Below are positions 1 through 6,225 of a DNA stretch of 6,828 nucleotides, piece after piece. The stretch covers positions 1 through 6,828 of the forward strand of contig CABRSG010000125.1 of assembly GCA_902473545.1 (NCBI GenBank), written 5' to 3'. How positions within the stretch are numbered: position 1 is the first letter of the stretch; every line of letters begins with the position of its first letter. The notes under the pieces were generated by a model. The model was not told the DNA's origin. It saw only the letters and a program-made list of their open reading frames with translations, and did no database searches. This stretch comes from an uncultured Lachnospiraceae bacterium. GTDB taxonomy: Bacteria > Bacillota > Clostridia > Lachnospirales > Lachnospiraceae. Made by a program: the position numbers and the translations under genes.

Positions 1-1556
1 AAAAAAATAACCGAAAAGCCGGACTAAAGGCGTTTCTGCTGCGGCTTCTGGTCTTTCTTCTTCTTTTGCTTTCCTTTAGCCTGCTGTGGTGTATACGGAA
101 CTACGGGAACATCAGCCTGGAGGAAGTGGTATTTCATCTGAATATGCCGCTGGAGGGAACTTCAGATGAATTTATCTTCAGTTACATAAAAACGGCACTG
201 TGTCCTGCGCTGCTGCTGTTTTTCGGGTATCTGATCCTGGTATATTATCATTTTCCCTACCGTGTCAGAATTGTTTTTGGTGGAAAGAAAAGAAGCGGCG
301 TTCTGCAGCTTCTGCCTATGCGGCTGCCGCGCCTGCTTAGCGCGCTCATCCTGCTTGCCTGGCTGGGGATGATTCTGCTCGCTGCCGATAAATCGCTGGA
401 TCTGTTTGGATATATTAATAATCAGATTTCGGCTTCTTCCTTCATTGAAGATGAGTATGTCAGTCCCGATGACGTGACGATCACTTTCCCGGAGAAAAAG
501 CGCAATCTGATATACATTTATGTGGAATCAGGGGAATCCTCCGCACAGGACAAAGAAAACGGCGGGGTGTTTGACGTGAATCTGATTCCGGAAATGACGG
601 AGCTTGCAAAAAACAACGTCAGCTTTTCACAGTCCGACCTGATCGAAGGTGCCTGTGTGGCTCCGGCCTGCGGCTGGACGATAGCGGCGCTGGTGGCGCA
701 GACTTCCGGGCTGCCGCTGAAGCTGTATGCCTATAATGACAGGGGCGGCGGCGCAGACAATTCTATGAAGAAATATGCCACATTTATGCCGGGCGCGGTT
801 ACTTTGGGCGATATTCTGGAAAAAGAGGGATATCATAATGTTTTTCTTGCCGGTTCGAATTTTAAATTCGGCGGCCGCACGAATTACTTTACGCAGCACG
901 GAAATTATGAGATATGGGATTACATTGCCGCGAAAAAGGAGGGTGCGATTCCCGGGGACTACAAGGTATGGTGGGGCTTTGAGGACGCCAAGCTCTATGA
1001 ATTTGCAAAAGAGAAGTTGCTGGCGCTTGCGGAGGAGGAAGAACCGTTTAATTTATCCCTGCTGACGGTGGATACGCATCATCAGAACGGTTATGTATGC
1101 GAGCTCTGTCCGCATATTTACGACGATCAGTATTCTGATGTATGGGCGTGCGCTTCACGGCAGCTTGATAATTTTGTCAGGTGGATTCAGGAGCAGGATT
1201 TTTATGAAAACACGACGATCGTCATTTGCGGCGACCACTGCAGTATGGATACGGACTTTTATGCGGATATCACCTATGAAAAGCATCATGGAGAGACAAC
1301 GCGCAAGGTATATAATGCGATCATCAATCCGGCAGCGGAGCCTGTGAAGGAGAAAAACAGGAAATTTACCACGCTGGACATGTTTCCAACCACGCTTGCC
1401 GGTCTCGGCGCGCAGATTGAGGGCGATCGGCTCGGACTTGGAACGAACCTGTTTTCGGAGAGAGAGACGCTTGCGGAAGAGTACGGATATGAGACGATGT
1501 TTGCGGAGCTTGATAAAAAATCCGTGTTCTATAATAATGAAATTCTGTACCCGTAA
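1..1556 (+). CDS. OpgB/MdoB-like phosphoglycerol transferase, membrane-anchored, 5' end outside window
   Basis: The frame is open from the left edge (first full codon at 3) to the TAA at 1554-1556, so the start is off-window. The TTG at 66 lies inside a hydrophobic helix and is not a convincing start. Counting that TTG codon as residue 1, further membrane helices lie near 43-61 and 89-107, followed by a large extracytoplasmic alkaline-phosphatase/sulfatase-fold domain. Visible motifs are IYIYVESGESS with E154 as likely metal ligand, GWTIAALVAQTSGLPL with T205 as likely nucleophile, LGDILEKEGYHN (247-258), WGFED (303-307), LTVDTHH (333-339) and GDH (389-391). The GWTIA and TVDTHH signatures match phosphoglycerol transferase I (OpgB) better than classical LtaS. 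C348 and C361 sit where E. coli OpgB, as I recall it, also has a cysteine pair. The long C-terminal extension of E. coli OpgB is absent. Expected role: moving phosphoglycerol from phosphatidylglycerol or lipoteichoic acid onto a surface glycan. The family is well supported; the acceptor is inference. Confidence 0.87.
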   Translation, partial: KNNRKAGLKAFLLRLLVFLLLLLSFSLLWCIRNYGNISLEEVVFHLNMPLEGTSDEFIFSYIKTALCPALLLFFGYLILVYYHFPYRVRIVFGGKKRSGVLQLLPMRLPRLLSALILLAWLGMILLAADKSLDLFGYINNQISASSFIEDEYVSPDDVTITFPEKKRNLIYIYVESGESSAQDKENGGVFDVNLIPEMTELAKNNVSFSQSDLIEGACVAPACGWTIAALVAQTSGLPLKLYAYNDRGGGADNSMKKYATFMPGAVTLGDILEKEGYHNVFLAGSNFKFGGRTNYFTQHGNYEIWDYIAAKKEGAIPGDYKVWWGFEDAKLYEFAKEKLLALAEEEEPFNLSLLTVDTHHQNGYVCELCPHIYDDQYSDVWACASRQLDNFVRWIQEQDFYENTTIVICGDHCSMDTDFYADITYEKHHGETTRKVYNAIINPAAEPVKEKNRKFTTLDMFPTTLAGLGAQIEGDRLGLGTNLFSERETLAEEYGYETMFAELDKKSVFYNNEILYP

Positions 1557-1593
1557 TGTGCCGGAAAAACAGGTTTCTGCGGCGAACAATCTA

Positions 1594-1622
1594 TTGACAG
1601 AGAACGTTCTGGCGGGTATGAT
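1594..1622 (+). promoter_or_regulatory. Sigma-A promoter of the L,D-transpeptidase gene
   Basis: A perfect -35 TTGACA (1594-1599) is followed by a 17-nt spacer and a -10 TATGAT (1617-1622). Transcription would start near 1629, leaving a leader of about 32 nt. The gap after the upstream gene (1557-1593) shows no clear terminator, so some readthrough is possible. Confidence 0.85.
1601..1610. promoter_or_regulatory. Perfect palindrome in promoter spacer, possible operator
   Basis: AGAACGTTCT is its own reverse complement and lies wholly between the -35 and -10 boxes, where a bound repressor would block RNA polymerase. The symmetry does not extend into the flanks. It is not a Gram-positive LexA box, which has GAAC and GTTC separated by four bases. 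The palindrome is seen directly; an operator role is inference. Confidence 0.35.
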
Positions 1623-1644
1623 AGTAATATAGGAAGAGGATTTT

Positions 1645-1656
1645 GGGAGGAGGGGG
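1645..1656 (+). promoter_or_regulatory. Ribosome binding site that fixes the start at ATG 1661
   Basis: A purine run containing GGGAGGAGG ends a few bases before ATG 1661. It overlaps the in-frame upstream TTG at 1643, so that TTG cannot be the start. Starting at 1661 also places a normal MKK signal peptide at the N terminus. Confidence 0.85.
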
Positions 1657-1660
1657 ACAG

Positions 1661-2932
1661 ATGAAGAAAATAATCAGATGCCTGCCGTTTTTGCTGTTGC
1701 TGCTGTTACTGTGCGGTGCCAGTGTGCAGGCGGCAAATTATAAGCCCGGAAAGGTGACGGGCATAACAGCAAAAAATGTGGGAGAGACGGGCTTCACGCT
1801 GAAGTGGAAAAAGGTTTCCAAGGCTACCGGATACTATGTTTACCGACTGAGCGGTACGAGCTGGAAAAAGATCGCTACTGTAAAATCTACCTCATGTAAT
1901 GTTAAGAAAATGGTGCCGAACAAGGCTTATCAGTTTAAGGTGGTTGCTTACCGGACGGTGAAGAAGAAAACATATGTGAGCGACACATTTTCCAGTGTGA
2001 TAACTGTCACAACAAGAATTAAAAAGCCGGCTAAGCCGACCGGCTTCCGTGTCGGGGCAAACGGCAACCGTACGCTGGAGCTGAACTGGAATAAGGTGTC
2101 GAATGCCAGCGGCTATGAGGTGTACACCTACGATAAGAGTACCGGTTACACAAAGGTGAAAACGCTCACAGGGAAGTCCTGCAAGTTTACCGGACTCACC
2201 GTTGGAAAAAAATATACATATGCGGTGAGAAGCTACCGCAAGGTTTCCGGGCAGACGGTTTACAGCAGTTACTCATCGCTGGTATCCGCAAAACCGATCC
2301 AGCTTTCCAAAGCAGCATCGGCGGTGCGCAGCTTCCGTTATATCCGGAAAACGAGCAAAAAAGTAACGGTCTATAATTACGACAAGAAAAAGAACCAGAC
2401 GCTGAAAAGCGGCACCAAGGTATATGTGAACAGCAAAACGAAAAGCGGTTATCTGTATGGATGGATCGCAAGCAACGGTCAGAAGATCAAGATCAAGGCA
2501 AGCGCTTTAAAGAGCGCTACGAGCATCGAATTTAGTCCGAAAAACGATTATTCGAAATCAGTAAAAGAGGAGTTTATCAATTCCAAGAACCTGACCAGCC
2601 CGTCTAAATATCTCATATGGATCAACCATTACAAGACGCGGGTAAATATTTTTAAGGGTTCGGTTAATAATTGGAAGCTGGTAAAGAGCTTTAAGGTTTC
2701 CATCGGAAAGGTCGGCTCTCCGCGCGGAATCCGCAGAGTATGCGGCAGAGTACGGTGGGGCTATGAAAATCTGCCGATCGTTTACTGGTCGCCGGGAGGA
2801 AATTCTTTCCATTCCATGCTGGGGTCCTCGACCGGCACAGCTACATCGGGCGGCTGTATGCGTTGTCTTACCAACGATCTGATGTGGATATATAATAACA
2901 TACCGGATGGAACAACAGTATATTCCTGGTAA
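1661..2932 (+). CDS. Secreted L,D-transpeptidase (YkuD) with two fibronectin III domains
   Basis: This 423-residue exported protein probably makes 3-3 peptidoglycan cross-links or attaches proteins to peptidoglycan. The signal peptide is residues 1-24 (MKKIIRC, a leucine run, then VQA|AN). C18 lacks a small residue at -1, so it is not a lipoprotein. Two fibronectin type III repeats occupy about 29-118 and 124-211; both carry LxWxKVSxAxGYxVY and a later YxFxVxAYR-like strand. Residues 225-285 resemble a bacterial SH3 domain (TLKSGTKVYV, YGWIAS). The YkuD domain spans about 315-423 and starts YLIWINHYKTRVNIFKGS. Its catalytic pair is H384 (FHSM) and C399 in SGGCMR. The usual SHGC histidine is G397, a position that varies in known family members. 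The central TPxG-containing loop is short and diverged (GSPRGIRRVCGR). The protein is lysine-rich, suiting wall binding. The gene has its own promoter and terminator. The exact cross-linking activity is inferred. Confidence 0.9.
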   Translation: MKKIIRCLPFLLLLLLLCGASVQAANYKPGKVTGITAKNVGETGFTLKWKKVSKATGYYVYRLSGTSWKKIATVKSTSCNVKKMVPNKAYQFKVVAYRTVKKKTYVSDTFSSVITVTTRIKKPAKPTGFRVGANGNRTLELNWNKVSNASGYEVYTYDKSTGYTKVKTLTGKSCKFTGLTVGKKYTYAVRSYRKVSGQTVYSSYSSLVSAKPIQLSKAASAVRSFRYIRKTSKKVTVYNYDKKKNQTLKSGTKVYVNSKTKSGYLYGWIASNGQKIKIKASALKSATSIEFSPKNDYSKSVKEEFINSKNLTSPSKYLIWINHYKTRVNIFKGSVNNWKLVKSFKVSIGKVGSPRGIRRVCGRVRWGYENLPIVYWSPGGNSFHSMLGSSTGTATSGGCMRCLTNDLMWIYNNIPDGTTVYSW

Positions 2933-2949
2933 AGGATACAAAAAAGCTT

Positions 2950-2980
2950 CCCCGTCGGCGCATTGCCGGCGGGGATTTTT
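2950..2980 (+). terminator. Rho-independent terminator after the L,D-transpeptidase gene
   Basis: The stem pairs CCCCGTCGG (2950-2958) with CCGGCGGGG (2966-2974): nine pairs including one G-T wobble, plus a possible closing C-G. The loop is short and is followed by A then TTTTT (2976-2980). An A-run upstream (2939-2945) could give some terminator activity on the opposite strand. It sits 17 nt after the stop codon. Confidence 0.93.
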
Positions 2981-3005
2981 AATGCACTGGTTATGTTGTC
3001 CGTTT

Positions 3006-3014
3006 TGCTATAAT
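3006..3014 (+). promoter_or_regulatory. Possible extended -10 promoter
   Basis: TGCTATAAT is a perfect TGn-TATAAT extended -10 element. No good -35 is present at 16-18 nt. Transcription would start near 3021, just before repeat copy 1. It could be a second, upstream promoter for the transporter operon or a chance match in AT-rich DNA. Confidence 0.35.
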
Positions 3015-3022
3015 GGACAGAT

Positions 3023-3050
3023 AGTTACTGCGAACGGAGTGAACAGTAAC
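3023..3050. repeat. Palindromic repeat, copy 1
   Basis: The unit has 7-bp perfect arms, GTTACTG (3024-3030) and CAGTAAC (3044-3050), around a 13-nt core that contains GAAC twice (CGAACGGAGTGAA). With one extra shared base, it is identical over 28 nt to the copy at 3167-3194, in the same orientation. No U-run follows, so it is not a terminator. Candidates are a dispersed REP-like intergenic palindrome or a protein-binding site. Confidence 0.85.
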
Positions 3051-3091
3051 GACAAATGTGCGCTTTGTGCATATTTACATGCTATAAATTC

Positions 3092-3120
3092 TTGACATTT
3101 TACCCGAAAAAAAGTATATT
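3092..3120 (+). promoter_or_regulatory. Sigma-A promoter of the opp operon
   Basis: A perfect TTGACA (3092-3097) is followed by a 17-nt spacer and TATATT (3115-3120). AT-rich DNA upstream (3071-3091) could act as an UP element, and the spacer ends in an A-run. Transcription would start near 3127. This is the best promoter ahead of oppB, and none is seen inside the operon. Confidence 0.85.
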
Positions 3121-3166
3121 TATAAAATATGATGCGGACACTGCAACGTTGTAAAGGAGTAATCTG

Positions 3167-3194
3167 AGTTACTGCGAACGGAGTGAACAGTAAC
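3167..3194. repeat. Palindromic repeat, copy 2, in the opp leader
   Basis: This is identical to copy 1 over 28 nt and in the same orientation, offset by 144 bp. The arms are 3168-3174 and 3188-3194. It lies downstream of the predicted start of transcription, so it would be present in the mRNA as a 7-bp hairpin with a large loop. Its left arm can also pair weakly with AGTAA at 3158-3162. Confidence 0.85.
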
Positions 3195-3252
3195 CAATCC
3201 GGAAAAGTAAGGCAGTTCTGCAGGAAAAAGAAAGAAATGAGGAGGAAGGAAG

Positions 3253-4170
3253 ATGGTAAAATACATCTGTAAACGTCTGGGTATAGCGGTTGTGACAATC
3301 TGGATCGTTGCAACGCTGACGTTTTTTCTGATGAACATGGTACCCGGCGGACCGTTTTTATCCGAAAAAGCAGTCAGCCCCAAAGCAATGGAGGCACTGG
3401 AGGCAAAGTACGGGCTGGATAAGCCGCTGTTTGAACAGTATCTTACATATATGGGGGATGCGCTTCACGGGGACTTCGGCGACAGCTTAAAGCAGCGCGG
3501 ACGTACCGTTATGTCTATTATCACAACAAAATTCCCGGTATCTGCGCGGCTTGGAGGCTTTGCCGTTCTGGCGGCGTTCTGCGTCGGCGTGCCGCTTGGC
3601 TGTCTGTCGGCGATGTTCCGGGGGAAGATCGGAGATAACATTATTATTGTCATTGCCACCTGCGGTATCGCCGTTCCGAACTTTGTGGTATGTACGCTTT
3701 TGATGTACACGTTCGGCGTTCGGCTGGGCTGGCTGCCGACACTGGGACTGAGCAGCTGGAAGCATTATATTATGCCGGTTACGGCGCTTGCGTTCTACCC
3801 GACGGCGTACATCACCCGTCTGATGCGTTCCTCTATGCTGGACGTGCTCGGACAGGACTATATGCGCACGGCGCGCGCAAAGGGCTTGAATCAGTTTGTC
3901 AGCCTGTTCAAGCATGCGCTGCGAAACGCGATCCTTCCAATTATCACATACCTGGGGCCGCTGCTTGCCTACACGGTGACCGGCAGCTTTATCGTGGAGA
4001 AAATCTTCACGATTCCGGGACTTGGCGGCGAGTTTATCGGCTCGATCACGAACCGCGATTATACGGTCATCATGGGAACCACGATTTTCCTGGCAACGCT
4101 GATGATCCTGATGAACGTAGTCGTGGATATCGTCTACAAGATTGTAGACCCGCGTATTAAATTGAAGTAA
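3253..4170 (+). CDS. oppB: Oligopeptide/dipeptide ABC transporter permease, OppB/DppB family
   Basis: This 305-residue inner permease subunit forms half of the membrane channel that takes in peptides or related solutes delivered by a binding protein. AGGAGG (3240-3245) lies 7 nt before the ATG. The N terminus MVKYICKRLG leads into the first membrane helix (about 9-29), followed by the family's MVPGGPF and KYGLDKPLFEQYLTYMGDALHGDFG segments. Further helices lie near 100-122, 130-155, 172-190, 228-250 and 272-296, giving six in total. The cytoplasmic EAA loop that contacts the ATPase is at about 201-229 (QDYMRTARAKGLNQF to NAILP). The C terminus VDPRIKLK is typical and the length is normal. It is the first gene of the operon, behind the promoter at 3092. 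Family assignment is firm; the substrate (oligopeptide, dipeptide or other) cannot be read from the sequence. Confidence 0.95.
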   Translation: MVKYICKRLGIAVVTIWIVATLTFFLMNMVPGGPFLSEKAVSPKAMEALEAKYGLDKPLFEQYLTYMGDALHGDFGDSLKQRGRTVMSIITTKFPVSARLGGFAVLAAFCVGVPLGCLSAMFRGKIGDNIIIVIATCGIAVPNFVVCTLLMYTFGVRLGWLPTLGLSSWKHYIMPVTALAFYPTAYITRLMRSSMLDVLGQDYMRTARAKGLNQFVSLFKHALRNAILPIITYLGPLLAYTVTGSFIVEKIFTIPGLGGEFIGSITNRDYTVIMGTTIFLATLMILMNVVVDIVYKIVDPRIKLK

Positions 4171-4184
4171 GGAGGGAATGCGAA

Positions 4185-5237
4185 ATGAAAGAAAATCCAA
4201 ATCCGTTAAGTTTTCAGGCAAAAATCCGTCCGGAGGACTTCCTTCCCGCTTCGAATGAGGAAAAACAGAGCCTTGTCGTAATGCGCGAGAGCGTCAGCTT
4301 CTGGAGGGATGGTCTGCGCCGCCTTCTGAAGAACAAGGTAGCGATGGTGAGCCTTATAGCAGTTGTTTTAATTATGTTCTTTTCCTTTGTGGTGCCGGCA
4401 TTTTACCCGTACAGCTACGAAGAGCAGATCCGCGGCAGCGAGCATCTTGCGCCGATGGAGTATTCCGAGGAGGAACAGGCGCGCATCGACGCCGGGGAAA
4501 AGGTGTTCCCGCATGTGCTTGGCACGGACAAGCACGGACGTGACTATGCCATCCGTGTGATGATGGGAAGCCGTGTTTCCCTGATCGTCGGTCTGGTGGC
4601 AGCCGTGATCATCCTGGTAGTCGGCTCCCTGTTCGGCTCCATCGCGGCATTTTTCGGCGGCTGGGTGGATATTATCATGATGCGTATTGTCGATATTATC
4701 TATACCATCCCGGACGTGCTGCTGATCGTGCTTTTATCGTTTGCTCTGAAGGCGCCTCTTGAGACGCTCGCTACGATACCGGGCTTCGGCTGGGTGCAGG
4801 TGCTCGGTAAAAACCTCATTAGTATTTTTATCGTGTTTGCACTCCTGTACTGGGGCGGCATGGCGCGCATGGTGCGAAGCCAGATCCTCACCTTAAAGGA
4901 GAGCGAGTACGTGACGGCGGCGCGTGCGCTCGGCGCATCGAACGCCAGAATTATCAAGAAGCATCTGCTGACAAACTGTATCGGTACGCTGATCGTTACG
5001 ACAACCCTGCAGATTCCGTCCTCTATTTTCACGGAGAGCTTTTTAAGCTTCCTCGGACTTGGCGTGGCGGTGCCGATGCCGTCCCTTGGCAGCCTTGCAA
5101 GCGACGCGATCAATGGTCTGAACACCTATCCGTATCTGCTGTTTATCCCGGCGATACTGATCAGTTTGATTATTCTGAGCTTTAACCTGCTCGGCGACGG
5201 TCTGCGCGACGCGTTTGACCCGAAGATGAAGAATTAG
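4185..5237 (+). CDS. oppC: Oligopeptide/dipeptide ABC transporter permease, OppC/DppC family
   Basis: This 350-residue second permease pairs with OppB. GGAGGG (4171-4176) lies 8 nt before the ATG, and the gap to oppB is 14 nt. The cytoplasmic N-terminal tail (1-45) ends in RRLLKNKVAMVSL at helix 1 (about 50-72). An external stretch (73-111), rich in acidic residues, leads to the hallmark LGTDKHGRD (112-120). Helices follow near 131-157, 166-187, 211-226, 262-285 and 315-337. The EAA loop is at 240-268 (SEYVTAARALGASNARIIKKHLLTN). The proline usual in the HxLPN part is a threonine here (HLLTN). FLSFLGLG (286-293), PSLGSL and the end LLGDGLRDAFDPK are all standard. The family is certain; the substrate is not. 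Confidence 0.95.
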   Translation: MKENPNPLSFQAKIRPEDFLPASNEEKQSLVVMRESVSFWRDGLRRLLKNKVAMVSLIAVVLIMFFSFVVPAFYPYSYEEQIRGSEHLAPMEYSEEEQARIDAGEKVFPHVLGTDKHGRDYAIRVMMGSRVSLIVGLVAAVIILVVGSLFGSIAAFFGGWVDIIMMRIVDIIYTIPDVLLIVLLSFALKAPLETLATIPGFGWVQVLGKNLISIFIVFALLYWGGMARMVRSQILTLKESEYVTAARALGASNARIIKKHLLTNCIGTLIVTTTLQIPSSIFTESFLSFLGLGVAVPMPSLGSLASDAINGLNTYPYLLFIPAILISLIILSFNLLGDGLRDAFDPKMKN

Positions 5238-5250
5238 GGAGGAGAATAAC

Positions 5251-6225
5251 ATGAGTGAATATCTGGTAAATATAGAACACGAACGCCTCTCTTTCTTCAC
5301 ACCGGCGGGGGAGGTAAAGGCGCTGAACGATGTATCTTTCCATATTAAGCAGGGAGAGGTGCTTGGCATCGTCGGCGAGAGCGGTTCCGGCAAATCGGTA
5401 ACGGCGTACAGTCTGATGGGACTGACGGCGTATCCGGGTAAGCTGCTGGGCGGTACGCTGGATTTCAACGGCCACCGCATCAACGATATGACAGAAAAGG
5501 AATTCCAGAAGATGCGCGGAAATGAAGTCTCCATCATCTTCCAGGACCCGATGACGAGCCTGAATCCGGTCTACACGATCGGCAACCAGATCCGCGAGGT
5601 AATCAAGCTCCACACCAATAAGAGCAAAAAAGAGGTGCAGGAGCGTGCGGAGGAGCTTTTGCAGCTTGTCGGCATCAATGAGCCGAAAAAGCGTCTGAAA
5701 CAGTATCCGCACGAGCTGTCCGGCGGTATGCGCCAGCGTGTGATGATCGCGATCGCTCTGGCGTGCGAGCCGACGACGGCGCTCGACGTGACGATTCAGG
5801 CGCAGATCCTGGAGCTGATGATGGAGCTGAAGGATAAGCTTGGCATGGCGATCATGATGATTACGCATGACCTCGGCGTGGTGGCGAGCATGTGCGACCA
5901 CATCGCGGTAATGTATGCCGGAAATATTGTGGAGTACGGCACAACGGACGATATTTTCTATAACCCGAAGCATGAGTACACCAAGGGGCTGATCCGCAGC
6001 ATCCCGCGTATGGACAGCAAGGAGCATGAGCGCCTTGTCCCGATCGAGGGAACGCCGGTGGATATGCTGAATCCGCCGAAGGGCTGCCCGTTTGCGTCCC
6101 GCTGCGATGCGTGTATGCAGATCTGTCTGCGCGAGAAAGCGCCGGTTACGCACTTCGGCGATGTACATTACACATCCTGCTGGATGAACCAGAAGGCAGA
6201 GCTGGAAGGAGGAAGCGCGAAATGA
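5251..6225 (+). CDS. oppD: OppD/DppD-family ABC ATPase lacking the Walker B motif (internal in-frame deletion)
   Basis: This is the first of two nucleotide-binding subunits that power the importer. GGGAGGAG (5237-5244) sits 6 nt before the ATG, and the gap to oppC is 13 nt. Seen in order: Walker A GESGSGKS (42-49), Q-loop FQDPMTSLNP (97-106), ABC signature LSGGMRQR (156-163), D-loop region TTALD (175-179), H-loop ITHD (204-207), and the C-terminal oligopeptide-transporter domain with C279, C285, C292 and C310, the cysteine pattern linked to a 4Fe-4S site in DppD-type proteins. The key oddity is that IALACEP (168-174) runs directly into TTALD. Family members have about eight more residues here, including LLIADEP, which carry the Mg-binding Asp and the catalytic Glu. 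The frame is intact and there is no stop. At 324 residues it would be about 332 with the segment restored. As written it should be catalytically dead; an assembly error is the main alternative. Confidence 0.92.
   Translation: MSEYLVNIEHERLSFFTPAGEVKALNDVSFHIKQGEVLGIVGESGSGKSVTAYSLMGLTAYPGKLLGGTLDFNGHRINDMTEKEFQKMRGNEVSIIFQDPMTSLNPVYTIGNQIREVIKLHTNKSKKEVQERAEELLQLVGINEPKKRLKQYPHELSGGMRQRVMIAIALACEPTTALDVTIQAQILELMMELKDKLGMAIMMITHDLGVVASMCDHIAVMYAGNIVEYGTTDDIFYNPKHEYTKGLIRSIPRMDSKEHERLVPIEGTPVDMLNPPKGCPFASRCDACMQICLREKAPVTHFGDVHYTSCWMNQKAELEGGSAK

Larger units (their letters stand above)
2981..3252. other. Non-coding regulatory interval and operon leader
   Basis: No credible gene is seen between the terminator and oppB. 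The short ORF at 2907-3095 crosses the terminator and reads through the repeat. The interval holds a possible extended -10 promoter (3006-3014), repeat copy 1, a clear sigma-A promoter (3092-3120), an 8-bp palindrome CAACGTTG (3144-3151), repeat copy 2, and the oppB ribosome binding site. The leader from about 3127 to 3252 is roughly 126 nt. I recognise no riboswitch class and see no attenuator U-run in it. Confidence 0.75.

Noticed and set aside
66..68. TTG at 66 as the start of the phosphoglycerol transferase
   Set aside because: The frame is open to the window edge and encodes a hydrophobic helix that the TTG would cut; no ribosome binding site precedes it.
1594..1622. LexA (SOS) box near the L,D-transpeptidase promoter
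   Set aside because: GAAC and GTTC are adjacent, with no four-base spacer, so the Gram-positive SOS box is not matched.
1661..1735. Lipoprotein signal with C18 as the lipidated cysteine
   Set aside because: The residues before C18 are all leucine, with no small residue at -1, while VQA|AN is a good signal peptidase I site.
2907..3095. Short + strand frame running through the terminator and repeat copy 1
   Set aside because: It begins inside the L,D-transpeptidase gene, crosses a strong terminator and has no ribosome binding site or recognisable product.
3023..3194. CRISPR array
   Set aside because: There are only two repeats with an offset of 144 bp, a promoter lies between them, and no cas genes are present.
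3154..3200. Upstream leader peptide after the AAGGAG at 3154-3159
   Set aside because: No ATG, GTG or TTG lies at a suitable distance; the nearest GTG (3183) is too far downstream.
3487..4221. 244-codon open frame on the - strand opposite oppB
   Set aside because: Low-complexity Arg/Gln/His-rich translation, under a clear permease gene; a shadow frame.
5182..6168. 328-codon open frame on the - strand opposite oppD
   Set aside because: The translation is rich in Arg and His with no domain or membrane pattern, typical of a codon-bias shadow. It lies wholly under well-supported genes and has no clear ribosome binding site.
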